DNA from: Staphylotrichum longicolle
Lineage: Eukaryota; Ascomycota; Sordariomycetes; Sordariales; Chaetomiaceae
Reading direction: 5' to 3'
Assembly: GCA_019096155.1 (NCBI GenBank)
Contig: JAHCVI010000001.1
Location: forward strand, 6,944,001-7,008,000
DNA length: 64,000 nt
Every line of letters starts with the position of its first letter. Within the stretch, counting starts at the first letter, position 1. Below are positions 32,204 through 44,400 of the stretch, piece by piece. The position numbers were made by a program, and so were the translations under genes. A model generated the notes under the pieces. The model was not told where the DNA came from. It saw only the letters and a program-made list of their open reading frames with translations, and did no database searches.

Positions 32204-32676
32204 CTTGACGGATTTCAGGAGACAGGTGGCCTGCTCCAATTGTCAATCCGTGGTGTGTGTAGTGGTCGGGTTCGATTTGTTGGTGGTCGAGGCGTATCGC
32301 AGCTTTCAAGGTTGATAGCAACGAGAGGCTGATGGAGCTCAGCGAGAGTTGGCTGCCAAGCCTGAAATTTCGGATCACGTGCGTGGTCGCGCTGTCGCAA
32401 GGGAAAAGTGGGGCATGGCTTGAAGAGGACTTGAAGACCACTCGCGGGCCAGAAAGCCGTTCTCTTCGTCATGAAAGCGGGTGCGACTACCAAGTACGTA
32501 GTGATGGTCAACTCGCTGCCCTTTGATGTCCGACTCGGCAAATGCGTGAGATCGCGGTGTGGGTTGAGCCACGCCGTGGAGGCCGTGTGCCTCGAGCTGT
32601 ATTTCGTCATGTCTTCGGGCCTCTTAGTCTTGAGGAGCTGAGGCTGCTGCTTCCCATGGCCTGAAACCCATCGCAT
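32204..32676. other. Intergenic region SMD1 promoter / PKR1 3' flank
   Basis: No gene seen. It holds the SMD1 leader and an ATCACGTG at 32374-32381. Confidence 0.5.
32374..32381 (-). promoter_or_regulatory. RTCACGTG site upstream of SMD1
   Basis: ATCACGTG on the plus strand, 171 bp upstream of the SMD1 ATG, which is on the minus strand. The core is palindromic, so it can be read from either strand. Confidence 0.4.
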
Positions 32677-32985
32677 CTAGACGCCCGGATAGCCCTGGGC
32701 CTCCCCTATGTACAAACCGAAAATGACAAACCCAGACAGATACCCAACAAGATCCTCCTTGCGCTTTCCCCTCCTTCGGGGGCTCCTGCTGAATAGAAAC
32801 CAGTTGACCCAGAGTCCGCCGCAGAGGGCCGAAAGGATGAGGAAGTGCACGCTGAAGGTTGCGTAGAGCAGGACGGCGAGGACGACTTGGAGGGCTGCAA
32901 AGGTGGCGTTGGTGGCTACTAAAAGGGTGGGCGTCGGGCCCGGGGTGAAGATGGACTGCCAGAGGTCCTCGAAGAAGGAAGCCAT
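32677..32985 (-). CDS. PKR1: PKR1-like V-ATPase assembly factor
   Basis: A single exon of 102 residues. The start at 32985 was chosen because MASFFEDLWQSIFTPGPTP is the hallmark Pkr1 N terminus; an upstream in-frame codon would add 23 residues with no family resemblance. Two adjacent membrane segments follow (LLVATNATFAALQVVLAVLL; FSVHFLILSALCGGLWVNWF). In yeast Pkr1 is an ER membrane protein needed with Vma12/21/22 to assemble the V-ATPase V0 sector. After NWF the tail (SRSPRRRGKRKED, then a hydrophobic end LSGFVIFGLYIG) is unlike the usual charged tail and could mean a missed intron, a frameshift or real divergence. Confidence 0.88.
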   Translation of the reverse strand: MASFFEDLWQSIFTPGPTPTLLVATNATFAALQVVLAVLLYATFSVHFLILSALCGGLWVNWFLFSRSPRRRGKRKEDLVGYLSGFVIFGLYIGEAQGYPGV

Positions 32986-34741
32986 GGCGCTGATGGGTGC
33001 GAAAGTGTAATGGGCTCGGCCGTCGGGTGGTCTTGGTTTGGTGTTGTGTTGCACAGCAGCAGAGCGGAGGAATCAGCTAAGGTAGCTTCGACTGTGCTGT
33101 GTCGCGGATTTCGTACGAGATTCTGGAAGCCCAGGGCCGGCAATGTCGCGTTGACGTCGTAAACCCAGGACTGGAAGGTAACGGGGTCAGCGTGGGATCA
33201 CGAGGGGCGCAACGCGGCCATTTTAAACAGCCGACCCAGAAGGCAGAAGGGCAGAGCAGCCTGAAAACCTGGCAATGACATGTGCATGACACGGTTGCAG
33301 AGACTCAGATGGACACAGCACACACAGAAAAACACTCACCCCTGGCTTTCGGGCAACGTGGTTTGTTCGTTTAGGCCCCGTGGGGAGAAAACGAGACAGC
33401 GTGTCCAAGCAGGCGCGAACCAAGTGGGAGATGTGGTCGGGCACCGGATGACGACGCGACAAGGCCGTCAGTGAAACGCCGGGAGCTGTGCGACAGTCCG
33501 CCGTGCCAAGCCTTGGGGAACTGGAGCAACGGAACCAACAGGGAAGACAGTCGGACACAGAAAAGCCACCAAGACAGGAGCGGAGCCTGGCTACTATATG
33601 GAGCCTAGAGCGTAAGAGAATGCCGAATGTCCGAATGCCTTCTACGGGGTAAAAATAAATCAATAATTCGCAGGCGCTTTATGCGCGCGCAGGGTCCTGA
33701 CGATTCTGCTGTCCTTGTTTCTCTGCAGGAGCCGATGCAACGGCGGGGAGGGAAGCAGCCCAACCAACAGGATGCAGAGGGGATGCAGAGGGGTTGTATG
33801 CTTGGGAGCGAACGCGTGGGCAAGCAGATCGCAGGTTCTCCGGCTGTCCACAGCTTTTCTCCACGAGCACCGCAAACCCTGACTTAGAGGTCACTTTTCC
33901 TATTGTCCAAGACTAAACTGAGTCACCTAGAGTTTCTGAAAGACACAGCGTAGTCCGGGGCTCGACTTAATCAGGAACTTCCGAGGATGGTCTGTCCAAG
34001 GAACCTCAAGGTCACAGCGAGCGGCCAAGACAAACGTGGGCGGGCCCCACGGGTGCGAAACGTGAGGTCGGCTGTTCCCGCTTGCTGCGAGCTTGAGCTT
34101 GGGCCTGAGAGGGCATGGAGGGGCAATGCTCAAAGGCCAAACTCCCAAAGCTCCAAAAGCAGCAGCGGGACAACGGCTAACCAGTTTGGGTGCCCAGTGA
34201 GTTAGTGGCGGTAGCAGTGCGTGCCGGCTCCGCCCGCCGCTCCCATCCGGATGGATCTCCTCCACAGCCGACCCCAAACAACCCCAGCCATCCATCATCT
34301 GGATATCATCGATATCAAGAAAGGAAAGGCACCTGTCTCAAACAGCACCGGTATTCTACCCGCGATTATTATTGATTTCTCTCGGTCATCTCTGCGACTA
34401 GACACCCGAGAGAGCCAGCGGCCTGCGCTGCATCACCTATTTTTTTTGCTTGGTGCATGAAGCTGCAAGCGAACTGTTTCTTGATCGCATTCCTGAGGCT
34501 CTCTCCACTCTCGAGTTCCGATCCAAGTCACACCAACCACAGCCGCAAACAACACACATATTCCGTTCACTTCCCTTCCAAAAGGCTGGCGTCCAGCACC
34601 CCGGGCTGCCACAAGTCTCTTTGACTGAATAAAAAAAACCAAACATTCTTTTTGTTTCTGCGCCCGGTACATATCGCGTCGGGCTGGGCATGCGACCACC
34701 GCGCTGAGCTGCGCTGAGCTGCACGAGACGTGGTCTCCACC
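32986..34741. other. 1.8-kb intergenic region PKR1 / F-box gene
   Basis: Divergent promoter space. Open frames up to 167 codons exist but none has a convincing start, domain or codon bias. A short tandem GCTGAGCTGC lies near 34705-34722. Confidence 0.5.
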
Positions 34742-37702
34742 ATGGCCTCTCCAGCCAGTGCCGCGCATCACCTCCAGAAGACGAGTCCGAGTCTCTCTGG
34801 GAATCCCCAGAGCGAGGTCCAGGAATGTCGATTCGCCGACAGACGCCATCGCCCTCTCTCGTTCCTCGAGCTCCCACTCGACATCCTGGAGCTGATCGTG
34901 AAGGAGGCATGTGATCGTCCACCCACCCATATTCATACCATATCGGAACCCCTGCTGACCCAGCCCACCTTAGGTCACTAACACAAACGACCTCGCTGCG
35001 CTTGCTCTGACCAACTCGGTCCTCTACAACCTCTCGGTTCCCCACATCTACTCGCGCTTCGACATCGTCTGGCCCGACTCACAGATCGGCACAAGCGACT
35101 CCAAGAGCGTCGATGCTCTCACCTACGGCCTATCCACGCTCTGCATCGGCAGCACCTTTGCCCGCACCGTGACCAACAGCCACCGCACTCCAGGACGCCA
35201 ATGCAAACTCATAGACGACCATGCCCAGTACACCCGCAAGTTCTCCCTCGGCAACGGGCCGAGCGAATGGGTTGCCGAATATGCTGTGCATAAGGAAAGC
35301 GGAAAGATGCTCGGCACCCTCGTCGCCCACGCCATTGCCAGGATGAAGAACCTCGAGTCCTTTTTCTGGGATATGCCCACCGGCGTGCTCTCCCGTGTTT
35401 TCGAGGCCCTAGCCTCCCTGGGCCACCAACCAGACAACGAGTGCAAGTTTAATCGTGTGTGGGTGCGCTGGCACGACAACAACCAACGCCCCACTGAGTC
35501 TGGGGTGCTGGATCCCAACGACATCTTGAATGGCACTGCACTCGTCCCCCAAGGCAGCCAGCTCACCCCGGTCGGCATCATGCTGCCTTCAAACGTTGTC
35601 CACCCTCCTCCACGACCGCCAGTCCGCTACTCCGAATACCACTGCGAGTACCCCACCTTCAGCGTCCTGCCGCCGCTCAAGAGTCTGAATGTTCTGGACA
35701 TTGACGAGATTGGCTATCTGGACGAGATGGCAGTGTTGATCGAGCGGTCCAAGGATACCCTTCAGGAACTGAGGGTTGGCATCTCGGCCAAGGCCGCCAC
35801 GCAGGCCTTTGCACAGACTTGGGACGGCCGCGGCCTAAAGCAGGTTGATCACCAAGCCCGGTGGCCGGGCGAAAGCACCATCGGAGATAGGCGGCTGGGC
35901 GGCGTCTTGGGCGTGTTGGTGGGAAGGATATACGATATCCGAAAGGGTCGGGTTCAGGACAAGTCAACCCCGGACCCTCCGGCTGCTGGAAGCACCCCCT
36001 CAACGTCAACTGTAGCGGTTGCTGCAACGACACCTGCAGCCGCTCAGGCTCAGGTGAACGAAGAACCGTCGTCTTCCTTGGAGGCTTCGAGCACCCCGTC
36101 GCACACGGACGGATCGGCAAAGACTCGAAAGCCAAAGAAACCCCACACCTGTCACGCGCGTTGCAGAAAGAGACTGGAAGGGAAGTTGAAGCTGCAACTG
36201 CTGGGGCTCGAACGGGTCGTCCTGTCCCTGCAAGTCTGCCGCTTCGCCATCGACTGGTCGGTTCTGACAAGCCTCACCCTGCTCGACTGCGCCCAGAACG
36301 ACAACTTCTGGAAGATGCTGCGCAAACAGTTTGAGCCTACCGCAGCCACAACCATTGGCGTCCAGACGGGCAAACAGGCCGCCGCGAAAGCGCCTCTCGA
36401 GTACCACCTCGCGCTCAAAAGCATCCACACCGACTCGGTAACCATGTCACTCATGCAGTTTATCAAAGAAACCCTCGCTCCAAACTCGCTCGAGGTCTTG
36501 TTTCTGCAAGACCGGAAGCGCACCAACCCCCCGCTGCCGCTTGACACCATCTTCAAGCTAGCCATCAAGCGCCACCGCGCGAGCCTGCGCAAGCTGCTCC
36601 TCGACAGCACCGCCAAAGGGTCCAGCGACAACATCCGCTGGCGCCAGTGGGCCCTCTCCACTGACATGTTGTTGTACATTACCAGCGGCCGCATGCCCAA
36701 TCTGCGCGAGCTGGCCGTGTCGCTGCAGCATAAAGACTGGGTAAACAGCTCTCCTCTCACACCTCCTCTCTGCAATAACCATACATATCAATGAGGACCG
36801 AACTGACCACATGCATCTGAAACAGCACACCTTCCTCCAGCGCCTCCCGCACATCCCCCACCTCCGCTCCCTCAACATCCCCCACCTCGCCGACCACCCG
36901 GCCCGCATCCTCGAGGCCCGCGAGGTGGCCCTGCAGATCCTCGACATCGTCGCCGTCCGCCCCGAGGTGCGCCTGTGCTACGTCGGCGTCGGACCCAAGT
37001 GCTTTGAGATTCTCGAGACGCGGCAGCTGGACGGGGACGACGGCAGCGGCGATGAGGGTGTCGGTGGTATTCATGGTGGTGGTGGTGGTGGGATGGGAGG
37101 CAGCGGGACGCTGAGCGCGAGCACTAGCGGTGCGAGCACGCCCGTCACGCCTGCTCCTGCTGCGCCTGCTGCTGCTGCTGCTGCGGGTGTCATGGGTGTG
37201 GGCGGGGCTGCGCTGGCGGAGGCGGTCGCCGCGGGGGGGATGCCGATGCCGATCCCCATGCCCATGTCGATGCCGGTGCCGGTGCTGGCCCCCGCCGCAG
37301 TCGACGACTGCGGGGGTGGGTTGGGAGGAGTGCATGATGACCTGGAGCCGGATACCATCTCCGACGAGGAAGGGGACGCCGACAACGAGAACGAGGACGA
37401 AGCCGAGGGTGAGGATGGGCCAGCAGCAGCAGTGGCGGGCGGCCGGGGAGGACGACTCGGAGGCCGGTGGTGCCGCTGCCGCTGGTGGTGCTGGTGGTGG
37501 CGCGGGGGATGCGACGCCGCCGACGACGGTGTCGGATGCGGAGGGCGCGGGGACGGCCACGAGTGTGGAGGAGGATGGGGATAGCGATGATGACGACGGG
37601 TTTGTGGAGTTGGGCAAGGGAGGCGTGGGGTTCAGGTTGAGGGAGATCTTGTTTTATGATGACAAGGTTGCCATCTTTAAGGCGAGGCATGCGAGGTTGT
37701 GA
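34742..37702 (+). CDS. Large F-box protein (3' end needs a frameshift)
   Basis: ATG 34742 in CACCATGG. Exons: 34742-34906, 34974-36740 and 36826-37702, about 935 residues if one extra base is assumed. An F-box spans the first splice (RPLSFLELPLDILELIVKE then LAALALTNSVLYNLSVPHIY, about residues 38-80). A long region of weak leucine-rich, scaffold-like segments follows (LRVGISAKAATQAF, LTSLTLLDCAQNDNFW, LRSLNIPHLADHP), interrupted by Ser/Ala/Thr-rich and Gly/Met/Pro-rich inserts. F-box proteins link substrates to SCF ubiquitin ligases (known); the substrate is unknown. The first intron has a GC donor (GCATGT). Near 37445-37448 (GGGG) the frame must shift for the tail to end in LREILFYDDKVAIFKARH, which looks like the conserved C terminus. 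Confidence 0.78.
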
Positions 37703-38316
37703 TCTCGATGGGATCTCTTCTACGGGCTTGGGGATTTCGGGACTGGGAGAGGTTTGGCACTTTGGGGGGGTTGGGGATAAAGGCGGCTTTTTTTTCCTCT
37801 TTGCGCGGTGTTTACGGGGGTAATGGGACAGCGAAGTGGCCTTTTACATTTTCTTCATCTTGCTTTTTGCTTGGTTGAGACTGGACTGGACTGGAACTGG
37901 GCTGGGCTGGAGTTTTGCATGGGGAGGTTCAAGTTAGCTTTTTTTTTTACATACCCTCGTAGCGTCCTCAACTTGCTGGCTTTTGCTTTGACAGAGCGCT
38001 GAGTGGTTGTGCGTCCTCTTGTGGCGGTTTTCCTGAACTGGGGGGAGGTGAGGAATGGCCTTGTGCCTGATTGTCGTCCCCTGCCTTGTTCTGTGTTTTG
38101 TGGTGGTTATTGTGATGGCCTTCACTGATCAACTTTGGTTCTTCCTCGGCGCTGCTGGTTGAAGTCTTGCCTCTTTGCTACCGTGAGGGATTCTAGCAGT
38201 TCATATCCAATGTCTATTCTTTCTCCCTTGAGTGAAATAGTCCTTGTTGCTTACGGGACGGCTGCTTGTCCTTCATCTCTCCTCCTTTACATACTGAATT
38301 GTGACTGCTCTCCACC
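37703..38316. other. Intergenic, 3' flank of the F-box gene
   Basis: Pyrimidine-rich with T runs (37791-37798, 37941-37948). No gene is seen before the 5S gene. Confidence 0.5.
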
Positions 38317-38435
38317 ACATACGACCATATCCGCGCGAAAATACGGGATCCCGTCCGCTCTCCCCTAGTCAAACGCGTGAGAGCCAGATCAGTAGTTGGG
38401 TCGGTGACGACCAGCGAATCCCTGGTGTTGTATGT
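38317..38435 (+). rRNA. 5S rRNA, dispersed copy 1
   Basis: A 119-nt gene of the Neurospora type. It starts ACATACGACCATA, has the GGGATCCCGTCCGCTC block and ends GTTGTATGT, pairing with the 5' end in a 9-bp helix I. A run of T follows at once (38436-38441), a Pol III terminator. Helix II (38332-38337 with 38374-38379), the CCAG/CTGG helix and the TGG/CCA helix all close. Single dispersed 5S genes are known in filamentous ascomycetes. Confidence 0.93.
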
Positions 38436-41400
38436 TTTTTTGTCTCTTTTCGTTGGTTTTTTTTTTGGTGTTGAGGTGGAGTTGCTGTGGAGTGGGTGCC
38501 GCATCACGCCCCGTTACCATCATCAATACTTGGTCTCCCCTAGTTGTCGCTCACTCGACGGCTTCCATTTGTACTGATAAAATGCTGCTTGCTAGGGCGT
38601 CTGCAATTCTGCTGCCGTTATTGAGTGTTTCATCTTCGACTAAACCAACCTCCGATAAATCTCTACTTCGCGTCCACCGCCGCAGAGGTGACATGGAGCA
38701 CGACGGGACATCGACGTGACAATTTTGTGTCGACCAGAAGATTAAAACACCATGTCACTGATGGTGCGACAAGTGGCAGGCAGTGGCGGTCCGAGAGGAA
38801 AGAATGGCAGGTTTGTCAATTGTCAAGACCGGCCATGTCAGTCCTTTCGGTGCCATGTGAACTGACGAGTGCTCACCTTCACATGCCCAAGAGATACTAT
38901 GACGAAGTGCTCAAATGTCACATAGAAGCTCAATTGGACTGTCTTGACAGCCCGTGGTTATTTTGTGTCTGGGTCGTAGGCCATGCCTGACTTGAGGTGA
39001 GTGGGCTGCCCTGCTCAGGGCTGAGGGACACCTGTCGATTGCCCGCTCGAACAGAGCTTCCTCTTCCCTGATTCACCGCTGCTATACCAACTCTCGCATC
39101 ACAGGACAATATAAAAGAACAAAGAGATTTGGATTCATTCAATATCCTATAAGCAGTGCAAGAACGCTGTTGTATGTAACGACGTTTTCTTGGGACGAGG
39201 CAAATGTCACTCATTTGAGCTCAAAAAGGGACCCAACTGTCCTGATAGGCAACAGAACAAAAACGCATGGCCCATAGAGAGGCTAGGCAAACAAGGACAT
39301 ACGGCCCGGGCAGACGGAAGATCTCCCCCAACCCTTTGACGAATAACCCCCCCTCCCATGGAGCGAGAAGCACAGTGCCCTGGGCGGTCTAATCGGAACA
39401 CAGCCTCAAGCATGACTTTTACGCCTCACCCCTGAGTGAATCCTTCCAAACGCTAACGTGGTTCTTGTTAGGCTACAGGCCAATACGCGTCGACGACGCT
39501 GCCAAGCAGCCGTGATCCCAAGTGCTGCTTTCTCTCATTTCGACTGTCGTTGTCAGCGGTGTCGTTAGGTCCGTGGTCACTCCAACCAAGCACAACACAC
39601 TCAAACTGTGAACTGTTCTTGGTTTCTGGGCGACTCATCAGGCCCTTGATTAAGTGACTCCTTGGTGCGGGGAGGCTGAGGGAAGGACTGGTTTCTCAAG
39701 CCCTCCGTTGAAAGGCGAAGAATCTGTTGGAAAGAACCCAAAACGCTTGGTAGAATTTAGACGGACAAGCTTTAGTGTAAGGGACCTCGTCTTGGTGATG
39801 AAGCATACGGTCAAGGTTTCACTCGCAATGGGCCGGATCTCGTCCGTCTTCGGCTTCCCTACGCACAGGAGAAAGGGGGGTTGCCTTGGGGCCCGGAATA
39901 AACTTTCCTGATACTTCGTTGACGTTCTCTCCATCTCCGTTTGCGCGCAGCCGCCAGGCATTTGCCCCTGAAAGGGCCCTCGCGTTTCCACCTCCAATCC
40001 AGGGGCCAACACTGCGAGTGGGACTTTAATCTACACCGGCAGGAAGCCTCGAAAGCCTCGAAAGCCCCGTCTTGCTCGGCAAGCTGGTTCTTGGGCCTCT
40101 ACCGGCCGTTTGTCGGAGCAGACAAGGCGCTCTAACGCCCAAGCGAGGCACAGCGCTTCAGGAGAAGCTCGAGCATTGGTTTATCCCCGCTGGTTGAGAT
40201 GTCGTCAGGCAGCGAGGGCATGGTACATGGTACAGCACAGATACACAGACTCGGCAAGATGGCGCCTGTTGCACTCCCATATGCTCTTTCCAGCGTCATC
40301 CTGGGTATAGCTCTCTGTAGGATCAGGGACGGGGGTGGCAGTGAGGACTGTCGTCGTTGCCGTTAAGGTGGACCTGCTTTGAAGCAGACTAACTCGGCCA
40401 TTGCATCCTCCCCCCTGAAAGCTTCTGTTGCTGGGGACGAAGGTTTAGCCACACAAATCTGGCCATAGTCTGGTTTTCTGACGAGATGAACAGCCTGCTA
40501 GACTCAAGGCGGCATGTATGATCTTCTCTTCCGCAAATAGATGACCATCCGCCGGACACTCCGGCCCAGATCCCCATGTTGACAAATACCGGACGAAGGA
40601 TGGAGGTCGCGTTGTTTCACCAGCGAAGAAAGACACGCTCAGAGGATCATCAAGCTATTCGCTGCCACCGCCTCGAAACTCTCTCCATCCGCTTCCGCCG
40701 CCACATCCGCATCCTCACCGCAGAGAAGCGACGGGCGATGCTACCTCCCTCCGCAGCAGCGACCCAAATATCTGGCCCCGGATTAACCTTTTGACATGTC
40801 TTGGCCCGGGTGGTGTTGCTCGTGGGAGTGGCACAACCATTTACCCAGGCGCGCAGGGGCCCCAAACGGGTGTCTATCTCCGTGGGGGAGGAGAGCACGG
40901 GGACCCGAATCCTTCGAGGAGACGGCAAGCAGGGGGAACGCAGCAGCTAAAGCCACAGCCACAAACGGCAGAGCTTCCCCCCTTCTCCTGGCACTTGGCA
41001 GGACAGGCCCCGATCCTCCTGCCGACGGCGCGACGTGGCCCTGTAGAATGCCCCTGAACCGAACGCGCTTCGCAAGCCTTGCTCTCACGCCGACCTGCGG
41101 CTTGCAAGGCATCATGTTTCCATGCCTCCCGCTGCATGACCCGCTGCCAGTGGTGAGTTGACGGGCCACGAGACACAGCTACTGCCCTCTGCACGCGGGG
41201 TGGTCTCTCCCCATCAAAGTCCTGGTGCATCTGCGGCAGACCAAGTCAAGCCCTGTACCCCTTCACGAGCAATCGAAGAGTCCTGCCCCCTCAGAATCTG
41301 CTGTGGCGTCCGGGATGCACCACAGGGCAGCCATGACCACTCCCGACCTGGAAACACAACAAAAACGATCTACTCCGTACACCTGGCATTATTCCATTGT

Positions 41401-44400
41401 CTCCAGAATTCTCCTTTCCTTTCTCATCCCATCGCCAACTTCAAAGTCAAATCAAAACTCAAATCCTGTCCCCCCGGTCCAACCCTCATCCACTTCCCAA
41501 TCCTTCCTTCTGGAAAATTCCCTCCGTGCCGCTTCCCACCTCGGCCGCCCGTTTCTGCTTCGAACGCGCCCCAGCCGCGCGCCCACGCGCCCGCGCGCGC
41601 AAACGGCGTGCGCACGAAAAACCCGAAACCTTGTTCTCTCGGTACCAGAGAAACATCCTGAGGAAACCCTTCGCCGCAGCCATGCCATGCCATGTTGCGT
41701 CGCTTGCCGCTTTGAAAAATGCCCCACCCAGGGTAGTGTTATGATCTGTCAGCATGGATATGAGGAAGGGGAAAGAGAGTGTTTTTACGAGAGGGAGGCA
41801 GAGAAAGTGCTTCGCGTTGAGCTGAAGATGATAAGCTTGGGAAAGGGGCACGAAACAAAGGCGTTCCGAGAAAAGAGATTACGGGGACGGGGTGTAAACT
41901 GTAGCAGGCTCGAGCGCGGCGCGCCGTGTGAGTGTTTCCGGGTCATCCGAGATGACAGCGAGGTTTCTTGCGTTGTGGCTTCACTCAGCTGAGTGGTGGA
42001 AGCCTTGCTCTGGGGATCTTGCCCAGAAGCAACTGGTGTGTGCAGGACTTAGTGGCCAACCCAAGCCCAGATAACTGGGTTGCCCCTGAAGAGCGTCTGT
42101 CGAGGTGCTTCTGGCTGCCCTGGTACAGCACGCGAGCAGTGACCAAAGGCTTGGACGACTCTTCGTCTTTGCGGTCAAGTACACAGCTCGTGTAAACAGC
42201 TACTGGCAAGTCCTGACAGCCAAGTTCAAGCTCGCACCCGGCACAAAGTGTGCGTTCACTCAGCTATTGGCGGGGCAGTGATGAAATGGCGCTCCAGTCG
42301 ACTGCAGTAAGACGGAGCCGGAGCCGGAGCCGGAGGAGGAGAAGGAGGGACCGTCGCCCGCCCCGGCCGCGACACCTCGTAGGGCTGAGTCCCGAAAGCA
42401 CCTGAAGTTTCATCAATCTCATATGGCTGATAGCCATCTTGTAACCCGAGCAAGAAAAACACTCTTCAAATGTTCTTCAAGATGCATGACAGATCTCCCT
42501 TCCCTAGGGGTAGGCGTCGCAAAGCAAGACTCACGAGCATCGTGCTGACCGAGGGCAACGCGAAGTGACCCTGTGGCTCTCGGTTCACCGCGATGTGAAC
42601 AGACGGTTCACTCGAGAGCCATAGTTAATCTCGGTGTGTCATGCGTGAACAAGGCAGCCGGCCGGACCGGAAGGGCAGCTAATGGTCGGCTTCGGACCTC
42701 GGACAAGGCGCATAACCTCGGACTCACCCCCAACCCGACACTGACAAATAACCTTGTGCGGGCAGCCGTGGGCCAAGGCTCACCGCACCGGCGCGCCGCG
42801 ACGGGAGTCGAGGGTCCCCGGAGAGGGTCTTTGTAAGAAGGAGACCCATGATGGGGTTCGTGCACTCATGTTTCGCAGCTGCGTGCATATTAAAGTTGGC
42901 TTGGTGGTTCGTTTGGTGTGTTACACGAGACTGCAACCATGCAGGCAGGGACGCGGCGGAGGTTTCGTAGGGCTGGGGTTACCATATCCTGCTCTGATGC
43001 TGTAGAAAGCGGGAGGATAGCAACTGGAGACCATCAACGCGAGACAAGACCAATCTGCCTTGCCGTGTGTTTGGGCGTCGGAATCTGCACATCCAGATCG
43101 GGAAATGGCCTTGGCGCATCCCCGTTCTGTCTCGGTCTCGGTGATGGAGCACGATGACTGGACATTGTACGATGGAGTATGCGTGACTCTGCCACGGGCA
43201 CCAGTCCCCCGTTCGAGCTCTCTCAGGCCGATCTGCCGGAGTTAGCGACTTGATCTGGCAGCCGGACGGGACGACACCCTCGAACCCGCTTTCGGGGTCT
43301 CGTTTCCGTATCCAACGTCTCGATGTGACCCTCCAAGTCCGGGCAAACTGACAAGTAACTATGGGTGGAAGTCGGCATCAAGACGGAGATGTCATGTTCG
43401 TGCGAGACCCTTGTGGTGCCGCCTTACAGGGCTGTAGGATCATGATTAAGCTTCTGACGTCGGCTGGGCAGATCATCAGACCACGATCCGAGGACGAGCT
43501 GACTGGTGCGCGTCATGACCTGTGAACTGTCATTGGCTTCAGAGTCTCTCCTGCACGCTTACAGACGGGAGGGAAAGTTTCCATGGGCCCTGGAGGGCAA
43601 CAGTTGCCGCGTGAATTCCTGGGGTAACGGTGTCGCTGGGTGTCCATGCGACCTGTGGATTCATTCTGCACACCTGTCTCAATGGGGGGACGCAGGCGGG
43701 GAGAGGCGGACATGTAACCGCGGAGACAACGGCCTTCCGTCTTGGTATCTCGCTCATTGGCGAGGGGAAGCGAGAATGCCGTCATGCTCGTTGGCGATGG
43801 GTGCCACTGATCGCCCGCGGCTGCAATAGGTTGCTGGTGGTTTCTGTTGCAAAGTAGGGCCGTGGGGCGCCGACCCCGCTGACACAATGCAAGGACTGTG
43901 CAGGAACTGGCGCAAGTTAGAGAGGGTCCAGGTTGCAGAGGAGAGTCGGTGAAGCTGACAGGTGCAGCGGCAGGGAGCGACTCACGGCCGCGGGCAGATC
44001 AGCTACTGGAGGTATGAACAGACGAGCCCACTTGATACAGGTGGGTTGCGGGCTCGACCAACAGCAGCAGCAGGGGGGTAGACGGGCTGTTTCTCATCTG
44101 AGTCAACCAAAGGCCTTGTGTTTGTCAGTTGATGCGTCCTGTATGCACGTCCGTGGCGTCGAGTGTGCGGAGAAATGACGCCCTGCCTCGATTGCCCTGC
44201 CGTTTGATCTGGTGAGACAAATCAGATCGAGGTTCCTGTCAAATCCATGGTGTCTGGAGCCCGCGTAGTGGACTGGCAATCGAATTTTCGCCGATTGATG
44301 AGTCCATCTTTCTGAGCAAAGCAAGTACCAGCTTTCTCTGCTGTTAGGTTTGGGGAAGGTGAGCTGAGAACAGTCAAGGTTTGGCTGCCAAAAGGCAATT

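Noticed and set aside
39166..39177. GCTGTTGTATGT resembling the 3' end of 5S rRNA
   Set aside because: The upstream 100 nt has no 5S sequence; chance match or a tiny remnant.
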